Positions 33,641 to 45,329 of a stretch of 64,000 nucleotides of DNA are shown here, one piece after another. The number at the start of each line of letters is the position of its first letter. The first letter of the stretch is position 1. A program made the translations under genes and the position numbers. Under the pieces are notes generated by a model. That model ran no database searches and was not told the DNA's origin. It worked only from the letters and a program-made list of their open reading frames with translations. The DNA is from Armigeres subalbatus (taxonomy: Eukaryota; Arthropoda; Insecta; Diptera; Culicidae), in the NCBI RefSeq assembly GCF_024139115.2, contig NC_085139.1, forward strand, positions 16,277,284 through 16,341,283, written 5' to 3'.

Positions 33641-35022
33641 ATAGCCTATTCAGATTGGGCTATTTATGACTTTGTTAAGTGAGAGGGTATCCAATTATTA
33701 CGAGGTGTTCAGACTGCAGCAAGATAATATATCTTGACGTTTCCATTTTCCTCATTTGCACGCTAATACAGGGTTGAATTCAAGGAGAGTTTTAAAACTT
33801 AATTTGCGAAATCAAGCATTTGTGTGGCGACAATTGAACATTTTTTCTGAACAAAGTTTCTACGAAAAAATATAAAAAAATTTGAAAAGGGATTTTCGAA
33901 GAATATTTGAAGCTCTCATTAAGGATAATGAGCGAAGAATCAGACTATTCCTCAATTTATTTTTAAGTTTAAAAAGTATTTTGATTCTGTACTATGATCG
34001 AACGGAGATTTGATAGAAAAATTTAGATACTTTTGGGAATTCTCACAAATAAATAAAAAATGGACGATTGGACCAATTTTCAAGAAATATTATCGAACTA
34101 AAATGTATTTCCACCAGTATCTCCATGTATGAAGGGCAACTCAGCAATTTAATTTTTTTTCAAAAATGGAAACTGAACCATTGCGTTCTACTCGACAATC
34201 AATGATACAGCTTCTAACAAAATCGAATCGTTTGAATGTGATATAATTTAAACTGGATTTTGGATGAATTAATGCATTACCAATCCATGTTTTATTTAAG
34301 GTTATTCTACTTTATATAAACATCCCATTCAAATCGTACAGTTGTCCCACGTGAAAAATGTTGAAACTAAAGTATATTAAGCCATTCAAGGAGCAGAATT
34401 AAAACAATTTATGAAATCATGTTTATTCATCAAATATATTCGTTTTACAACCATTCCTACGTTTTAAAATTGTCTTCCGCATTGGCCCTTGAACTTTAAA
34501 AATTTATTCGATTTGTTCTATAAAATCTAGGTTTAAGTTAAATACTTCATGTTAATTCTAGAGAGCATCTGTTTTTTAAACAATTCATGTTGAATAAGTG
34601 GAGAATAAATAATTATCATCATTATTTTTCATCATATAAAATGCTTTCCACAAAACCATCACAATCCGAGTTATTCTTCAGCGCTCAGAAGATTTCCATC
34701 GAACATGCATTCGACCCTGCTGCGACAGAAAGAGCATGACTGTCAACTACGAAACGAAATGAAAACAGAGAGAATTTTCTCTCTGGCAAAGAGAGCGTGA
34801 CGCTTGCCAGTTTTGTTTTGTTGAATTTCTCCCTGCATTCTAGTTAGAACGAAAGCTCTCTCGTAATAATTGTTCGTAATAAATTCTTCATGACTCTTTT
34901 TAGCGGGTATCTTTTGACAGCGCAAAATGTATGGAATATTACGTAAATAATGACATCATAAAGCGTATTTACCCTGAAACGCCAATTATTATGTCATTAT
35001 TGGCGTAATCTGAATAGGCTAT
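33641..35022. mobile_element. 1.38-kb non-coding element with 16-bp TIRs
   Basis: ATAGCCTATTCAGATT at 33641-33656 is the exact inverse of 35007-35022. The TA-rich bases at the outer ends suggest a TA target site. The interior is A/T-rich, and the only open frame over 60 codons (34743-34925, minus) shows no transposase feature. It is best seen as a non-autonomous DNA transposon. The family is unknown. Confidence 0.6.
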
Positions 35023-35320
35023 TAGGCGACTATCTGGCGCTCTTTTTTGTTGCGATTAAAAATAAGTGTAGTAGTAGATTTTTTTTATTAGCCGTATAAA
35101 AGGGTCCGTGAAAACCATCGACATAGGGGAAAAAATCGAAATGTAGAGAGTCGGCTGTATTCAATTTAAATTCTCAAAAAAATGAATATCACTGCATTGA
35201 TTTAACATTTTGAAGTCAGACTTCTAAAAAATATATAAAACAAAATAATCATCATTTGACGGTGCAAATCAACAGTAATTCAAAATATTGCTCCGGTAGA
35301 TATTCGTTTTTTACGCTTAA

Positions 35321-35570
35321 GGCCGATACAAATATTTAAAATTTACTTTGTCTCCCCCACCCTCGGATTTTTTTGCCAAAAAATAATATTTTGAGGGGGG
35401 CAACAAAAAAAACCGGATAATTTTGAGGATTTTCAAAACATTCTTTAACAAATCCGAGGAGTTTTTTTTATTTTTTTCATTTTAATATTTATTTTTTATT
35501 ATCCCCCCTCCCCCCCTTGACCTTTCGGAGACCAGTAGGACAAAAAGTTAATAAAATATTTGTAACGGCC
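35321..35570. mobile_element. 250-bp MITE with ~17-bp TIRs
   Basis: GGCCGATACAAATATTT at the left end is the inverse of AAATATTTGTAACGGCC at the right end with one mismatch. TAA lies outside both ends. The interior holds C-rich and G-rich runs (CTCCCCCACCC, GAGGGGGGC). No gene. Confidence 0.7.
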
Positions 35571-36060
35571 TAATTATCAATCGGCTATTGAGGTGGTTTG
35601 AAAGTTTGCTAAGAATCTGATCAAAACAAACACGGGTCAAAGACGAAACTGTCTACTGAGTGTCGATGCAAGTGATAGTAAAACGAAAATTTCCGTCCCT
35701 GGATCAAGCACCTGAATTGCTCTTCTGTGAGCTATCCCAGTTCGAACTCGACGCAAACTTTGTTCACTATGTTCTAAATAAAAATCACGAAAATAAAGTG
35801 TTCAAATTTCTTTTAAAGAATGTTCACGCCACTTGATCCTTGGTAGGATTCTTTGTTATCTGCAGACATCTGAATCGGCAACTGATCACCGATTCTTTCA
35901 TTCCGAACCAGGGGTGGCATTACGCATCTCGACTCGAAACGAGCAAATCATGCAAACTGTAATACGAAAGGGCTATTGAAAGAAGATGCGCAATGAGGCC
36001 CCAGGTCTTCAGCTTATCCACTGTCTGAAGGTGAGTGTCTGAAGGGAACTTCTACGTAAA
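35571..36060. other. No gene seen
   Basis: No coding region is supported between the MITE and the LINE remnant. Confidence 0.4.
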
Positions 36061-37540
36061 TTTAGAAAGAATGTAACTCACATAACAAGAGGAACTTTTC
36101 CTCGTCGTTCAGCGTTGCATCATCATCTTTCGACTTTATACCGGAATTTCTTAATACTGCTGGCGAGAGAGCCAAGAATCTGTTCCGGGTTGGTAGCGCT
36201 TGCACTTTTATCACTTTTACCAAATGGTACCCCACTGCGATAAGGTTGTCTGCAACAGTTACGGTAGGCAAGACAGCTATGCTCTAGACTCTACAGTAAT
36301 CTACTGTCGATGATTGTGACCCGAAGACGTAGATCTCTTGTTGATTGTTCTATGACGCGTTGAGACCGTCTAGATGAGGTTGACTCTAGTGTGACAGATT
36401 GTTTTCATGGGCTGGAAATGAGACAAGAAGGTCAGACCCCTGTCGACGGACACTCCTAGTACTTGAATTATCTTCCGGTTGGGAATAGGATAGTCGTCTA
36501 GTTTAATACTACGCCCTGACAGCAGGTGCCTACCTTTTCAGACGTGACCACGAGCACACTTATTGGCTGTCATCGTGAACCTGATTGAAAGGGCGTAACG
36601 GAGTATACAACATTGCATACCGATTTTGTTCTAATTCCGGTGCGGCAGGGGTATGCTTGGTAACCACCAACGAGATGTCATCGACGTATATGAAGATGAC
36701 AGTTCCCTCTTGGAAGGACCATTCCCGAAGATAGCTCGGAAGGAACGCCATAGGGTATCCTCTCCGATTCGGTCCAGAGGATTTGGCGCTGCTCCTGGAC
36801 AAGGCTAATGTCCGTTCTGCGGAGGAGAAAGGCTCGTTCAGTGGAATGCAATAGAGGCCAAGAAGGCGAAGTACTTTCCTGAGGCATCAGCGACATCGGG
36901 AGGGTTCGCTGTGGTGCGGGGCGGGGACTGGGCGAGATGGATAGGGAAAGATATCTTATTCATCGCTGAGGGCGTTAATTTTTCTCCACAGCTCAGATGC
37001 CGATTGCAAAGGATTCACGGAGTTGAGAAATTCTTCCCACTACTGCCTTTTCTTGGTTTACTTAATGACGGTTTGACACTGACGAAGTTTCTCCCTGTTC
37101 ATATCCAGGACACTGACCGTAAGGAGGTGATCAAGAGAGAGCCTCTTAATAGCCAAGGGCCATTAACGGCACTTCATATCTCCTCGGCCACCATCGGAGG
37201 GCACAGCGCCCTCAACGCGATCTGGTTTGTAGTATGGATGAGAGGATACCTACCAGATATCAGTATGGGGAAGTGGCTACTGCCGACCAAGGAGGGGGCT
37301 CGCCTCCCACTTTAGCATTGAGAGAATGATGTTACTTACCACGGTTCAATCGATAGACGAGTGACAGTCAAAGATGGTGGGAGCTCCGTCGTTGAAAGTA
37401 ACCACGTCTGTTGCCTCTGCAGGCCTCTTGCAGAGCGACACCCCGGGTGCCGGACCTTGGACCATCTTGATAATGGGCGTAGTTTGAGGCTTTGGACGCC
37501 AATATAAGGAATTCGAACAAATGTTGGCAGCACCCTCTAA
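36060..37540 (-). pseudogene. Jockey/LOA-like LINE remnant, RT with deletions
   Basis: Minus strand, from 37540 down: ELWRKINALS, then EPFSSAERTLALSRSSAKSS with GPNRRGYPMAFLP, which matches the SSGPDxIxYPM segment (RT1-2) of Jockey/LOA-type LINEs. It jumps directly to GTVIFIYVDDISLVVTKHTP, the catalytic YVDD motif C, so motifs A and B are deleted. The thumb follows, with LDDYPIPNRKIIQVLGVSVD and RGLTFLSHFQPMK. Stops and frame changes are frequent. The clade is uncertain. Confidence 0.7.
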
Positions 37541-39390
37541 GATTTCATTTCATGAACATGTAGACTATGTCACAAAAATCCGCTTTTCGCACTTAGTTTT
37601 TCCAAAATTGATCTAGACTATCTTTTGACAAGGGTAAAACTATGTTTACTCTTTTTTCAAACGGAAATAATCGAAAAACCAAAACAAAAAGCTAGGAGTC
37701 CTAAGATAATTTAACTTTTGCATAAACCTAAAGCAACTATTCTTCACAAAAGTATTAAGACTAGTCCCTAAAACAAACAAAAAATACTATGACAAATGAA
37801 CATTCATTACCATCAAATACAGATAATAGTTTTCCAATCTTCAAATAAAACTACCGATTTTACATGGAACACCCCAAACGAAACCGAATGTATGCCGATG
37901 TGTTTGCATGAGGGCAACTATTCATCGGGGTGAAATTTCGGTATCCATGTCCTCCGGAAAATGTGTGCTCGTTCCGGCGCAAGCCTTTGGGAAAAAAAGG
38001 AAATAAAAAAATCTCCTTCATCCCTTCTGCAGCCTTCGAATCTGAGACCCTGCATGAACCACCACCACACGAATGCCGGCCATGAACGCAAATCCGGAAA
38101 GCCCTTTGGCGTTGTTTGGGAAAATTTATTAGAAAAATCAAGTGTTCCCTGGTTTCGAGTTTGATGCACCGTTTTATTTGAACGTTGCTAGACACGGAAG
38201 CTCCCCAAAACAGCCAGTAGGGAGAAAAAACAACTCACAAACCAACTCAACTCTCCGGCATTACCACCTCTGCAGCAACAGCACAGTCAGGCAATCCCAT
38301 TCTCCTGCCACAGCCCTTGTCCCTATCGTATAAATTAAAATCCTCATCCATCGTCTCCGGTTTCACCTTCTTCGGTTTGAAAACTATAAAACTCCAATAT
38401 ATACACGTTCACCCTGAAATATAAATTTTCAAACAAAGAGAATGAGAGGAAAAAAACTAATTCTGACATTATTTATGTTACCCACGCCTTTTTGCAGTAG
38501 AGCTTTAATGCTTGAGTTGAACCCAACACACACATTCACAAAAAATCTAGACAAAAAAAAATACCTAGAAAAATCCGTAGACCTATTCACCTGCGCGAGG
38601 CCAGAATATGCTTTATGTAAGTTTTACGGTGCATGTTACCGCTGAAATTAATTATAATTATTTCCTCCACTCCAGGTTTCTTCTGCTCTGGTTTGCTCCG
38701 CTTTAGTACTCTTGACTGCCGCAACCCACTTCGCTACTATATTTTTTTTTCCACTATCATATTTATTTCCACTATGCCTAGAAACTGATTTTAACACGCT
38801 AGCCAAGCCCCCCGGTTTCTGAGGTTTAAGTTCTTCGCGAAGCTTTCGGTTTTTTCCTCCATGGGGGCCAGCTGCGGACTATCACGACAAACTCGGTTGT
38901 ACCTTGAAGTGCTACGGCTGGGTGGTCTGTACATATTCATCATCCGTTTGGAAATCCGGTGATTGATTGTCTCTCGATGTCTGTTTCCCATCCTTATCCT
39001 TTTTGTTTGGTGTTTGTTCATGTTCCGCAGGAAATGATAGAAGTCCTTGCTGTGTATGTAACCATGCATGTATTGAGCTTTACTAAGATTATCTTGATGT
39101 TGTAACTACTATTGTACAAAATCCCAAAAATAAAATGCATGAACTAATTTTTATTTTTTAATCGTACACATCGTACACTTGGAGCGTTAACGAGGAATAG
39201 AAGCTTCCTCCAGCTAATGATGACGTACAAAAACATTTAGATGGTTCTAGGCCTTATGCTTACTCCATCAAATATTTCATTTATCTAATTTAATTACCTA
39301 TTTAATTAACGGCAAAATCTTCAGCTTCTCTATTTTCAACGCAATGATACACAGGTGCTATGATACGCCAATTCTACCTTCCTGAAACGC
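37541..39390. other. No gene seen
   Basis: Overlapping short frames at 37860-38333 on both strands, and at 38442-38645 and 38791-39069, show no family resemblance. No repeats are obvious. Confidence 0.4.
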
Positions 39391-41160
39391 ATTTCATTCT
39401 TCCACTAACGTGACATCCAAAGTGATTATCGGAAGCATTTCTAAAGGAATTGACGGAGGAGACCCCGAAGGATCTAGAATAGTCCCCGAAGTAATTTACG
39501 AAGGAATTCGTGAAGGAATTCCCCTGACGGAATTTCGTTAGGATTCCCGGAGGAATTCCAGAAAGACTTCCCTGAGAATTCCCGAAGGAAATCCCGGATA
39601 AATGACTGAGGAAATTCTCGTTAGAATTCCCAATGAAATTTTGTATTTTTTTTTCCAGAAGTTCCTGCGAGAATTCCTCATGAAAATCCTTCAAAATTTT
39701 CTACGAGATTTCCTTTGCCAGCTCATTTGAAAATTACCTCGGAATTCTTCTGACATTTTTTAAGGAACTTCTCTAGGGATTTCTTTGGAAATTCCTCTGG
39801 GAATTCATTTGGAAAATTCCTCCGAAAACTCATTTCACAATTTGTCCTGTAGTATTCATGGAAATTCGTGCTGGAATCCCTCCTGAAATTCATAAAAACA
39901 ATTCTACAGGAACACATTCGTGAACTCCCCTGGAAATTTGTGTGAGAGTTCCGATTTTTTCTGAGTCTCTCTCTGAAATTCCTTGGAAATTCCTCAAGGT
40001 AGTCCTTTCCCAATAACTTCGGCAATTTATTTGAGAATTCCTCCGGGAATTCCTCATTGAATTGCTTTGAAAATTTTCTCTGGGAATTTCTTACGGAAGT
40101 CCTTGGAATTTGCTCCGATAGTTCTTTCGGCAATTTCTCCGAGAATTCTTTCGCGCCGGAATTTTTAGATTTTTTCTAGGAGTTTCTCTATAAATCTCCT
40201 TTTCTTCGCAAATTTCTATGAGAGTTCTTCCGGTTATTCCCGCGAGAATTCTTCCGGGAATTTCACCGTATATTCTCTTCGGATTCCTCCGGGAATTCCT
40301 TGAAGAATTCCTCCGCGAATTGTTTTGTGAAGTCCTTCAAAAAGTTCTTTGGGAATTCCATTTGGATTTTTTTCTTTTCTTCCGAGAATTCCTTAAGTAA
40401 TTTCTACGAGAATTCCTCCAAGAATTACTTCGGGAAACCGTTCGGGTATTTGTCCGTGAATTTTTACAGAAATTGCTTCTGGAATTCGGTCACGAATTTG
40501 TCCGGGAACTTCTTTCGGAATCTGTGTTGGAATATTTTGTTTTGTTCTGGAATTGCATCGGGAATTCTTTCGGGTATTCCTTCGAGAATTCCTTCGAGAA
40601 AATTTCTTGAACTAATCAATGAATTCCCGAAATAACGATTTTTTTTTCAATTCTATACTTCGCGGTGGACTTCCTATAGGAATTTCTTCAGATTTTTTCA
40701 AATTCTCGTATGATTTCCCAAGAATTTTTTTAAACGGTTTGCTGAAGGGCATCAGACATTCAAATTGAATATCATTTGGATTTTCTACGTCGGTTTCACT
40801 GAGAATTCTTCCATAAACATTCCTGCAAAATGAGAATTGTTGAAGGGATTGGTTGAGGAATTTTCCAAGGAATTAAAAGCCAAAGATCAAAAAAAATAGT
40901 AGAATGGGAAAATAACGAAAAAAATCTGGATAGAAAATATGAAGGAAAATAAAACTTCTGCATCTTTAAAAATCGGAAAAATTGGTTTCGCCTAAACAAA
41001 TCACCGAAATAACTACCAGGGAAACTCTCAGTGGAATTCACAAATAATCACCCTCTTTTTTAAAGAAGAATTGCTAAATAAACTCCCCTTAGGTATTTTT
41101 AGTGAAAATTCTTGAAGTATTTCTGCAGAAATTCCTGGATGCATTTCTTGATAAGCTTTC
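39390..41160. repeat. Degenerate 12-bp minisatellite (GAATTCCTCCGG-like)
   Basis: Many imperfect units of about 12 bp, such as GAATTCCTTCGA, GAATTCCTCCGG and GAATTGTTTTGT, dense at 39400-39700 and 39720-40620 and fading after that. Neighbouring units often form GAATTCC....GGAATTC inverted repeats. Open frames on both strands (for example minus 39374-40133, plus 40218-40635) are translations of this array. Confidence 0.8.
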
Positions 41161-41394
41161 GAGCGTTTGCTGAAGATAGTTTCGGAAGAATCCTCTCAAA
41201 CTGGTATAACAATTGAGGATTAAATTATTATTTAATTTTCTGAAAAAAACATCTTCAAAAGTAAATATCAACGCTTGGAACAGTTTTGAATAAGGTATTG
41301 AAATCGAAAATATCTGTTTGACATCTAAGATGTCAACAAAACGAATGTTTATGCAAAATGAACTGTGCAACGAGGAAGGGCCGTTTGACCAAAT

Positions 41395-41580
41395 ACAGTT
41401 CGAAGCCCACAAAGTCGGAAGTTATTTGGCCGAATATACCATTTGTCCGAACAGACCATTCGGCCGAAAGTCATATGGCTGAAAGGGTCGCATAGCCGAA
41501 AGGGCTATTTGGTCGAATAGGACATTTGGCCGAATTGGATAAATGGCCGAATAGGTCATTTGGCCGAACAGGATAGACGT
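41395..41580. repeat. 17-bp minisatellite (GGCCGAATAGGTCATTT-like)
   Basis: About ten units of 17 bp share GGCCGAA, AGG and CATTT, for example GAATAGGACATTTGGCC. TTCGGCCGAA inside some units is self-complementary. Confidence 0.8.
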
Positions 41581-41935
41581 TTTAGTACTCACTTCTTACT
41601 TCTCATTTTTCACAGTGAAAAAAGAGAAATGAGAAGTGAGAAGTAAGACGTTTCAATTCTCACCCTTTTTTCTAATCTTTTCTAAGTGAAAATTAATCAC
41701 TCCTCATTTATCCCTTCTCAGGTCCCTTGAAAGGTCTCACTACTCACTTCGCGCTTCTCACTTTTTATAGTTAGCAGTTAGAAATGAGAAGTGAGTTGTG
41801 CGACGTCTCACCCCTGATTTCTGACTTCTCACTGTGAAAAATGGGAAGCGCGAAGTGTGTAGTGAGACGTCTCACTACTCTCTTCTCACTGTAATAAGTG
41901 AGAAGTGGGAAATGAGGATTGAGAATTGAAAGGAG
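41581..41935. repeat. Palindromic CTCACTTCTCA / TGAGAAGTGAG repeat
   Basis: Both orientations of the motif ACTTCTCAC alternate with GACGTCTCAC, so the stretch can fold in several ways. One clear hairpin is CTTCTCATTTTTCACAGTG with its complement near 41600-41650. It abuts hairpin array 2. Confidence 0.65.
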
Positions 41936-44900
41936 GCGTAAACATTTCTCTTGAAAGGAGGCTTCCGAGCCTCATGAAAGGAGGCTTCCGGGCCTCTTGA
42001 AAGGAGGCTTCCGGGCCTCTTGAAAGGAGGCTTCCGGGCCTCTTGAAAGGAGGCCTCTTGAAAGGAGGCTCTGGCCTCTTGAAAGGAGGCTTCTGGCCTC
42101 TTGAAAGGAGGCTCTGGCCTCTTGAAAGGAGGCCTGGCCTCTTGAAAGGAGGCTTCGGGCCTCTTGAAAGGAGGCCTGGCCCTTGAAAGGAGGCTCTGGG
42201 CCTCTTGAAAGGAGGCTCTGGGCCTCTTTGAAAGGAGGCCTGGGCCTCTTGAAAGGAGGCCTGGCCTCTGAAAGGAGGCTTCTGGCCTCTTGAAAGGAGG
42301 CTCTGGGCCTCTTGAAAGGAGGCCTGGCCTCTTGAAAGGAGGCTTCCGGGCCTCTTGAAAGGAGGCTTCTGGCCTCTTGAAAGGAGGCTTCTGGCCCTCT
42401 TGAAAGGAGGCTTCCGGGCCTCTTGAAAGGAGGCTTCCTGGCCTCTTGAAAGGAGGCCTCCGGGCCTCTTGAAAGGAGGCCTGGGCCTCTTGAAAGGAGG
42501 CTTCCGGGCCTCTTGAAAGGAGGCCTGGGCCTCTTGAAAGGAGGCTCTGGCCTCTGAAAGGAGGCTTCTGGGCCTCTTGAAAGGAGGCCTGGGCCTCTGA
42601 AAGGAGGCTTCTGGGCCTCTTGAAAGGAGGCTCTGGGCCCTTGAAAGGAGGCTCTGGGCCTCTTGAAAGGAGGCTTCCTGGCCTCTTGAAAGGAGGCTTC
42701 CTGGGCCTCTTGAAAGGAGGCCTGGGCCTCTTGAAAGGAGGCTCTGGGCCTCTTGAAAGGAGGCTCTGGCCTCTTGAAAGGAGGCTTCCGGGCCTCTTGA
42801 AAGGAGGCTCTGGCCTCTTGAAAGGAGGCCTGGCCTCTTGAAAGGAGGCCTGGCCTCTTGAAAGGAGGCTTCCGGGCCTCTTGAAAGGAGGCCTGGGCCT
42901 CTTGAAAGGAGGCTCTGGCCTCTTGAAAGGGAGGCCTGGCCTCTTGAAAGGAGGCCTGGCCTCTTGAAAGGAGGCCTGGCCTCTTGAAAGGAGGCCTGGG
43001 CCTCTTGAAAGGAGGCCTGGCCTCTTGAAAGGAGGCCTGGGCCTCTTGAAAGGAGGCTCTGGCCTCTTGAAAGGAGGCTTCCTGGGCCCTCTTTGAAAGG
43101 AGGCTCTGGCCTCTTGAAAGGAGGCCTGGGCCTCTTGAAAGGAGGCTTCTGGGCCTCTTGAAAGGAGGCTTCTGGCCTCTTGAAAGGAGGCTGGCCTCTT
43201 GAAAGGAGGCCTGGGCTTTGAAAGGAGGCCTGGCCTCTTGAAAGGAGGCTCTGGCCTCTGGAAAGGAGGCTTCCTCGGCCTCTTGAAAGGAGGCTTCCGG
43301 CCCTTGAAAGGAGGCTTGGCCCTCTTGAAAGGAGGCTCTGGCCTCTTGAAAGGAGGCTTCTGGGCCTCTTGGAAAGGAGGCTTCCGGCCCTCTTGAAAGG
43401 AGGCTCTGAGCCTCTTGAAAGGAGGCCTGGCCTCTTGAAAGGAGGCTTCCTGGCCCCTTGAAAGGAGGCTCTGGCCTCTTGAAAGGAGGCTCTGGCCCTC
43501 TTGAAAGGAGGCCTGGGCCTCTTGAAAGGAGGCCTGGGCCCTTGAAAGGAGGCCTGGCCTCTTGGAAAGGAGGCTTCTGGCCTCTTTGAAAGGAGGCCTG
43601 GGCCCTTGAAAGGAGGCTTCCGGGCCTCTTGAAAGGAGGCTCTCCGGCCCTTGAAAGGAGGCTTCCTGCCTCTTGAAAGGAGGCCTGGCCTCTTGAAAGG
43701 AGGCTCTGGCCTCTTGAAAGGAGGCTCTGGCCTCTTGAAAGGAGGCCTGGCCTCTGAAAGGAGGCCTGGCCCTCTTGAAAGGAGGCTTCTGGCCTCTTGA
43801 AAGGAGGCCTGGGCCCCTTGAAAGGAGGCCTGGGCCCTTGAAAGGAGGCTCTGGGCCCTCTGAAAGGAGGCTTCCGGCCCTGAAAGGAGGCCTGGCCCTC
43901 TTTGAAAGGGAGGCCTGGCCTCTTGAAAGGAGGCTTCCGGGCCCTCTTGAAAGGCGGGCTTCCGGCCCTCTGAAAGGAGGCTTCTGGCCCTCTTGAAAGG
44001 AGGCTCTGGCCCCTGAAAGGAGGCCTGGGCCTCTTGAAAGGAGGCTTCTGGGCCCTTGGAAAGGAGGCTTCCTGGGCCTCTTGAAAGGAGGCCTGGCCCT
44101 CTGAAAGGAGGCTTCTGGCCCTTGAAAGGAGGCCTGCCTCTGAAAGGAGGCCTGGCCTCTTGAAAGGAGGCTTCTGGCCCTTGAAAGGAGGCTCTGGGCC
44201 TCTTGAAAGGAGGCTTCCGGGCCTCTTGGAAAGGAGGCTTCCTGGCCCTTGAAAGGAGGCTTCTGGCCTCTTGAAAGGAGGCTCTGGGCCCTTGAAAGGA
44301 GGCTTCCGGGCCTCTTTTGAAAGGAGGCTTCCTGGCCCTCTGAAAGGAGGCTCCTGGGCCTCTTGAAAGGAGGCCTGGCCCTTGAAAGGAGGCTTCTGGC
44401 CCTTGAAAGGAGGCCTCCGGGCCTCTGAAAGGAGGCTTCCTGGGCCTCTTTGGAAAGGAGGCTTCCTGGCCCTCTTGAAAGGAGGCCTGGCCCGGGCCCT
44501 TGAAAGGAGGCTTCTGGCCCCTGAAAGGAGGCCTGGCCTCTGGAAAGGAGGCTTCCTGGGCCTCTTGAAAGGAGGCTCTGGCCTCTTGAAAGGAGGCTTC
44601 TGGGCCTCTTGAAAGGAGGCCTGGCCCCTTGAAAGGAGGCCTGGCCTCTGAAAGGAGGCTTCCGGGCCTCTTGGAAAGGAGGCCTGGCCCTTGAAAGGAG
44701 GCCTGGCCTCTTGAAAGGAGGCTTCCTGGCCTCTTGGAAAGGAGGCCTGGGCCTCTTGAAAGGGAGGCTCTCCGGCCTCTTGAAAGGAGGCCTGGGCCTC
44801 TGAAAGGAGGCCTCTGGGCCTCTTGGAAAGGAGGCCCTGGCCTCTTGAAAGGAGGCCCTGGGCCTCTTGAAAGGAGGTCCTGGCCTCTTGAAAGGAGGCT

Positions 44901-45110
44901 TCCTGGCTCTTGAAAGGAGGCCCTGGGCCTCTTGAAAGGAGGCCTCCTGGCCTCTTGAAAGGAGGCTTCCTGGCCTCTTTGAAAGGAGGCCTGGCCTCTT
45001 GAAAGGAGGCTCTGGGCCTCTTGAAAGGAGGCTTCTGGGCTCTTTGAAAAGAGGCTTCCTGGCCCCTCTTGAAAGGAGGCTTCCTGGGCCCTCTGGAAGG
45101 AGGGTTCCGA
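41930..45110. repeat. ~20-24-bp hairpin minisatellite array 2
   Basis: About 3.2 kb of units with the same core as array 1, CCTCTTGAAAGGAGGC, and spacers such as TTCCGGG, CTGGG and TCTGG. The core is little changed, whereas the spacer varies in length from unit to unit. All three minus-strand frames are open for over 1,000 codons, because no frame of the unit contains a stop. These frames are not genes. From about 44330 units become more variable. Confidence 0.95.
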
Positions 45111-45329
45111 TCCACTCTGAGGCTTCCCCAGCCTCTTGGTTTTCGGAACGACAGAGCAACAACCCCCTCCCCCATGTAAGATTTTTTTCCCCATATAAAT
45201 CATTTTTATTTATATGGAACGTAAGAAAATGGAGAGCCCCTCCTCCTAAGTGCTTACGTTATTAGTGTGTACGATCCTTTAAGCGAGGTTTTGTGCAAAT
45301 GTTGGGGTCGACCTTTCTTTTTCATACTT
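45111..45329. other. Short non-repetitive stretch
   Basis: No gene seen; it separates array 2 from the transposase remnant. Confidence 0.4.

Noticed and set aside
37860..38333. Overlapping frames on both strands
   Set aside because: No recognisable protein, and similar lengths on both strands suggest chance.
39374..40635. Several 100-codon frames on both strands
   Set aside because: Translations of the 12-bp GAATTCC minisatellite.
41875..45203. Three minus-strand frames of 1,067-1,105 codons
   Set aside because: All three frames are open at once over the same array, which excludes their use as evidence for a gene.
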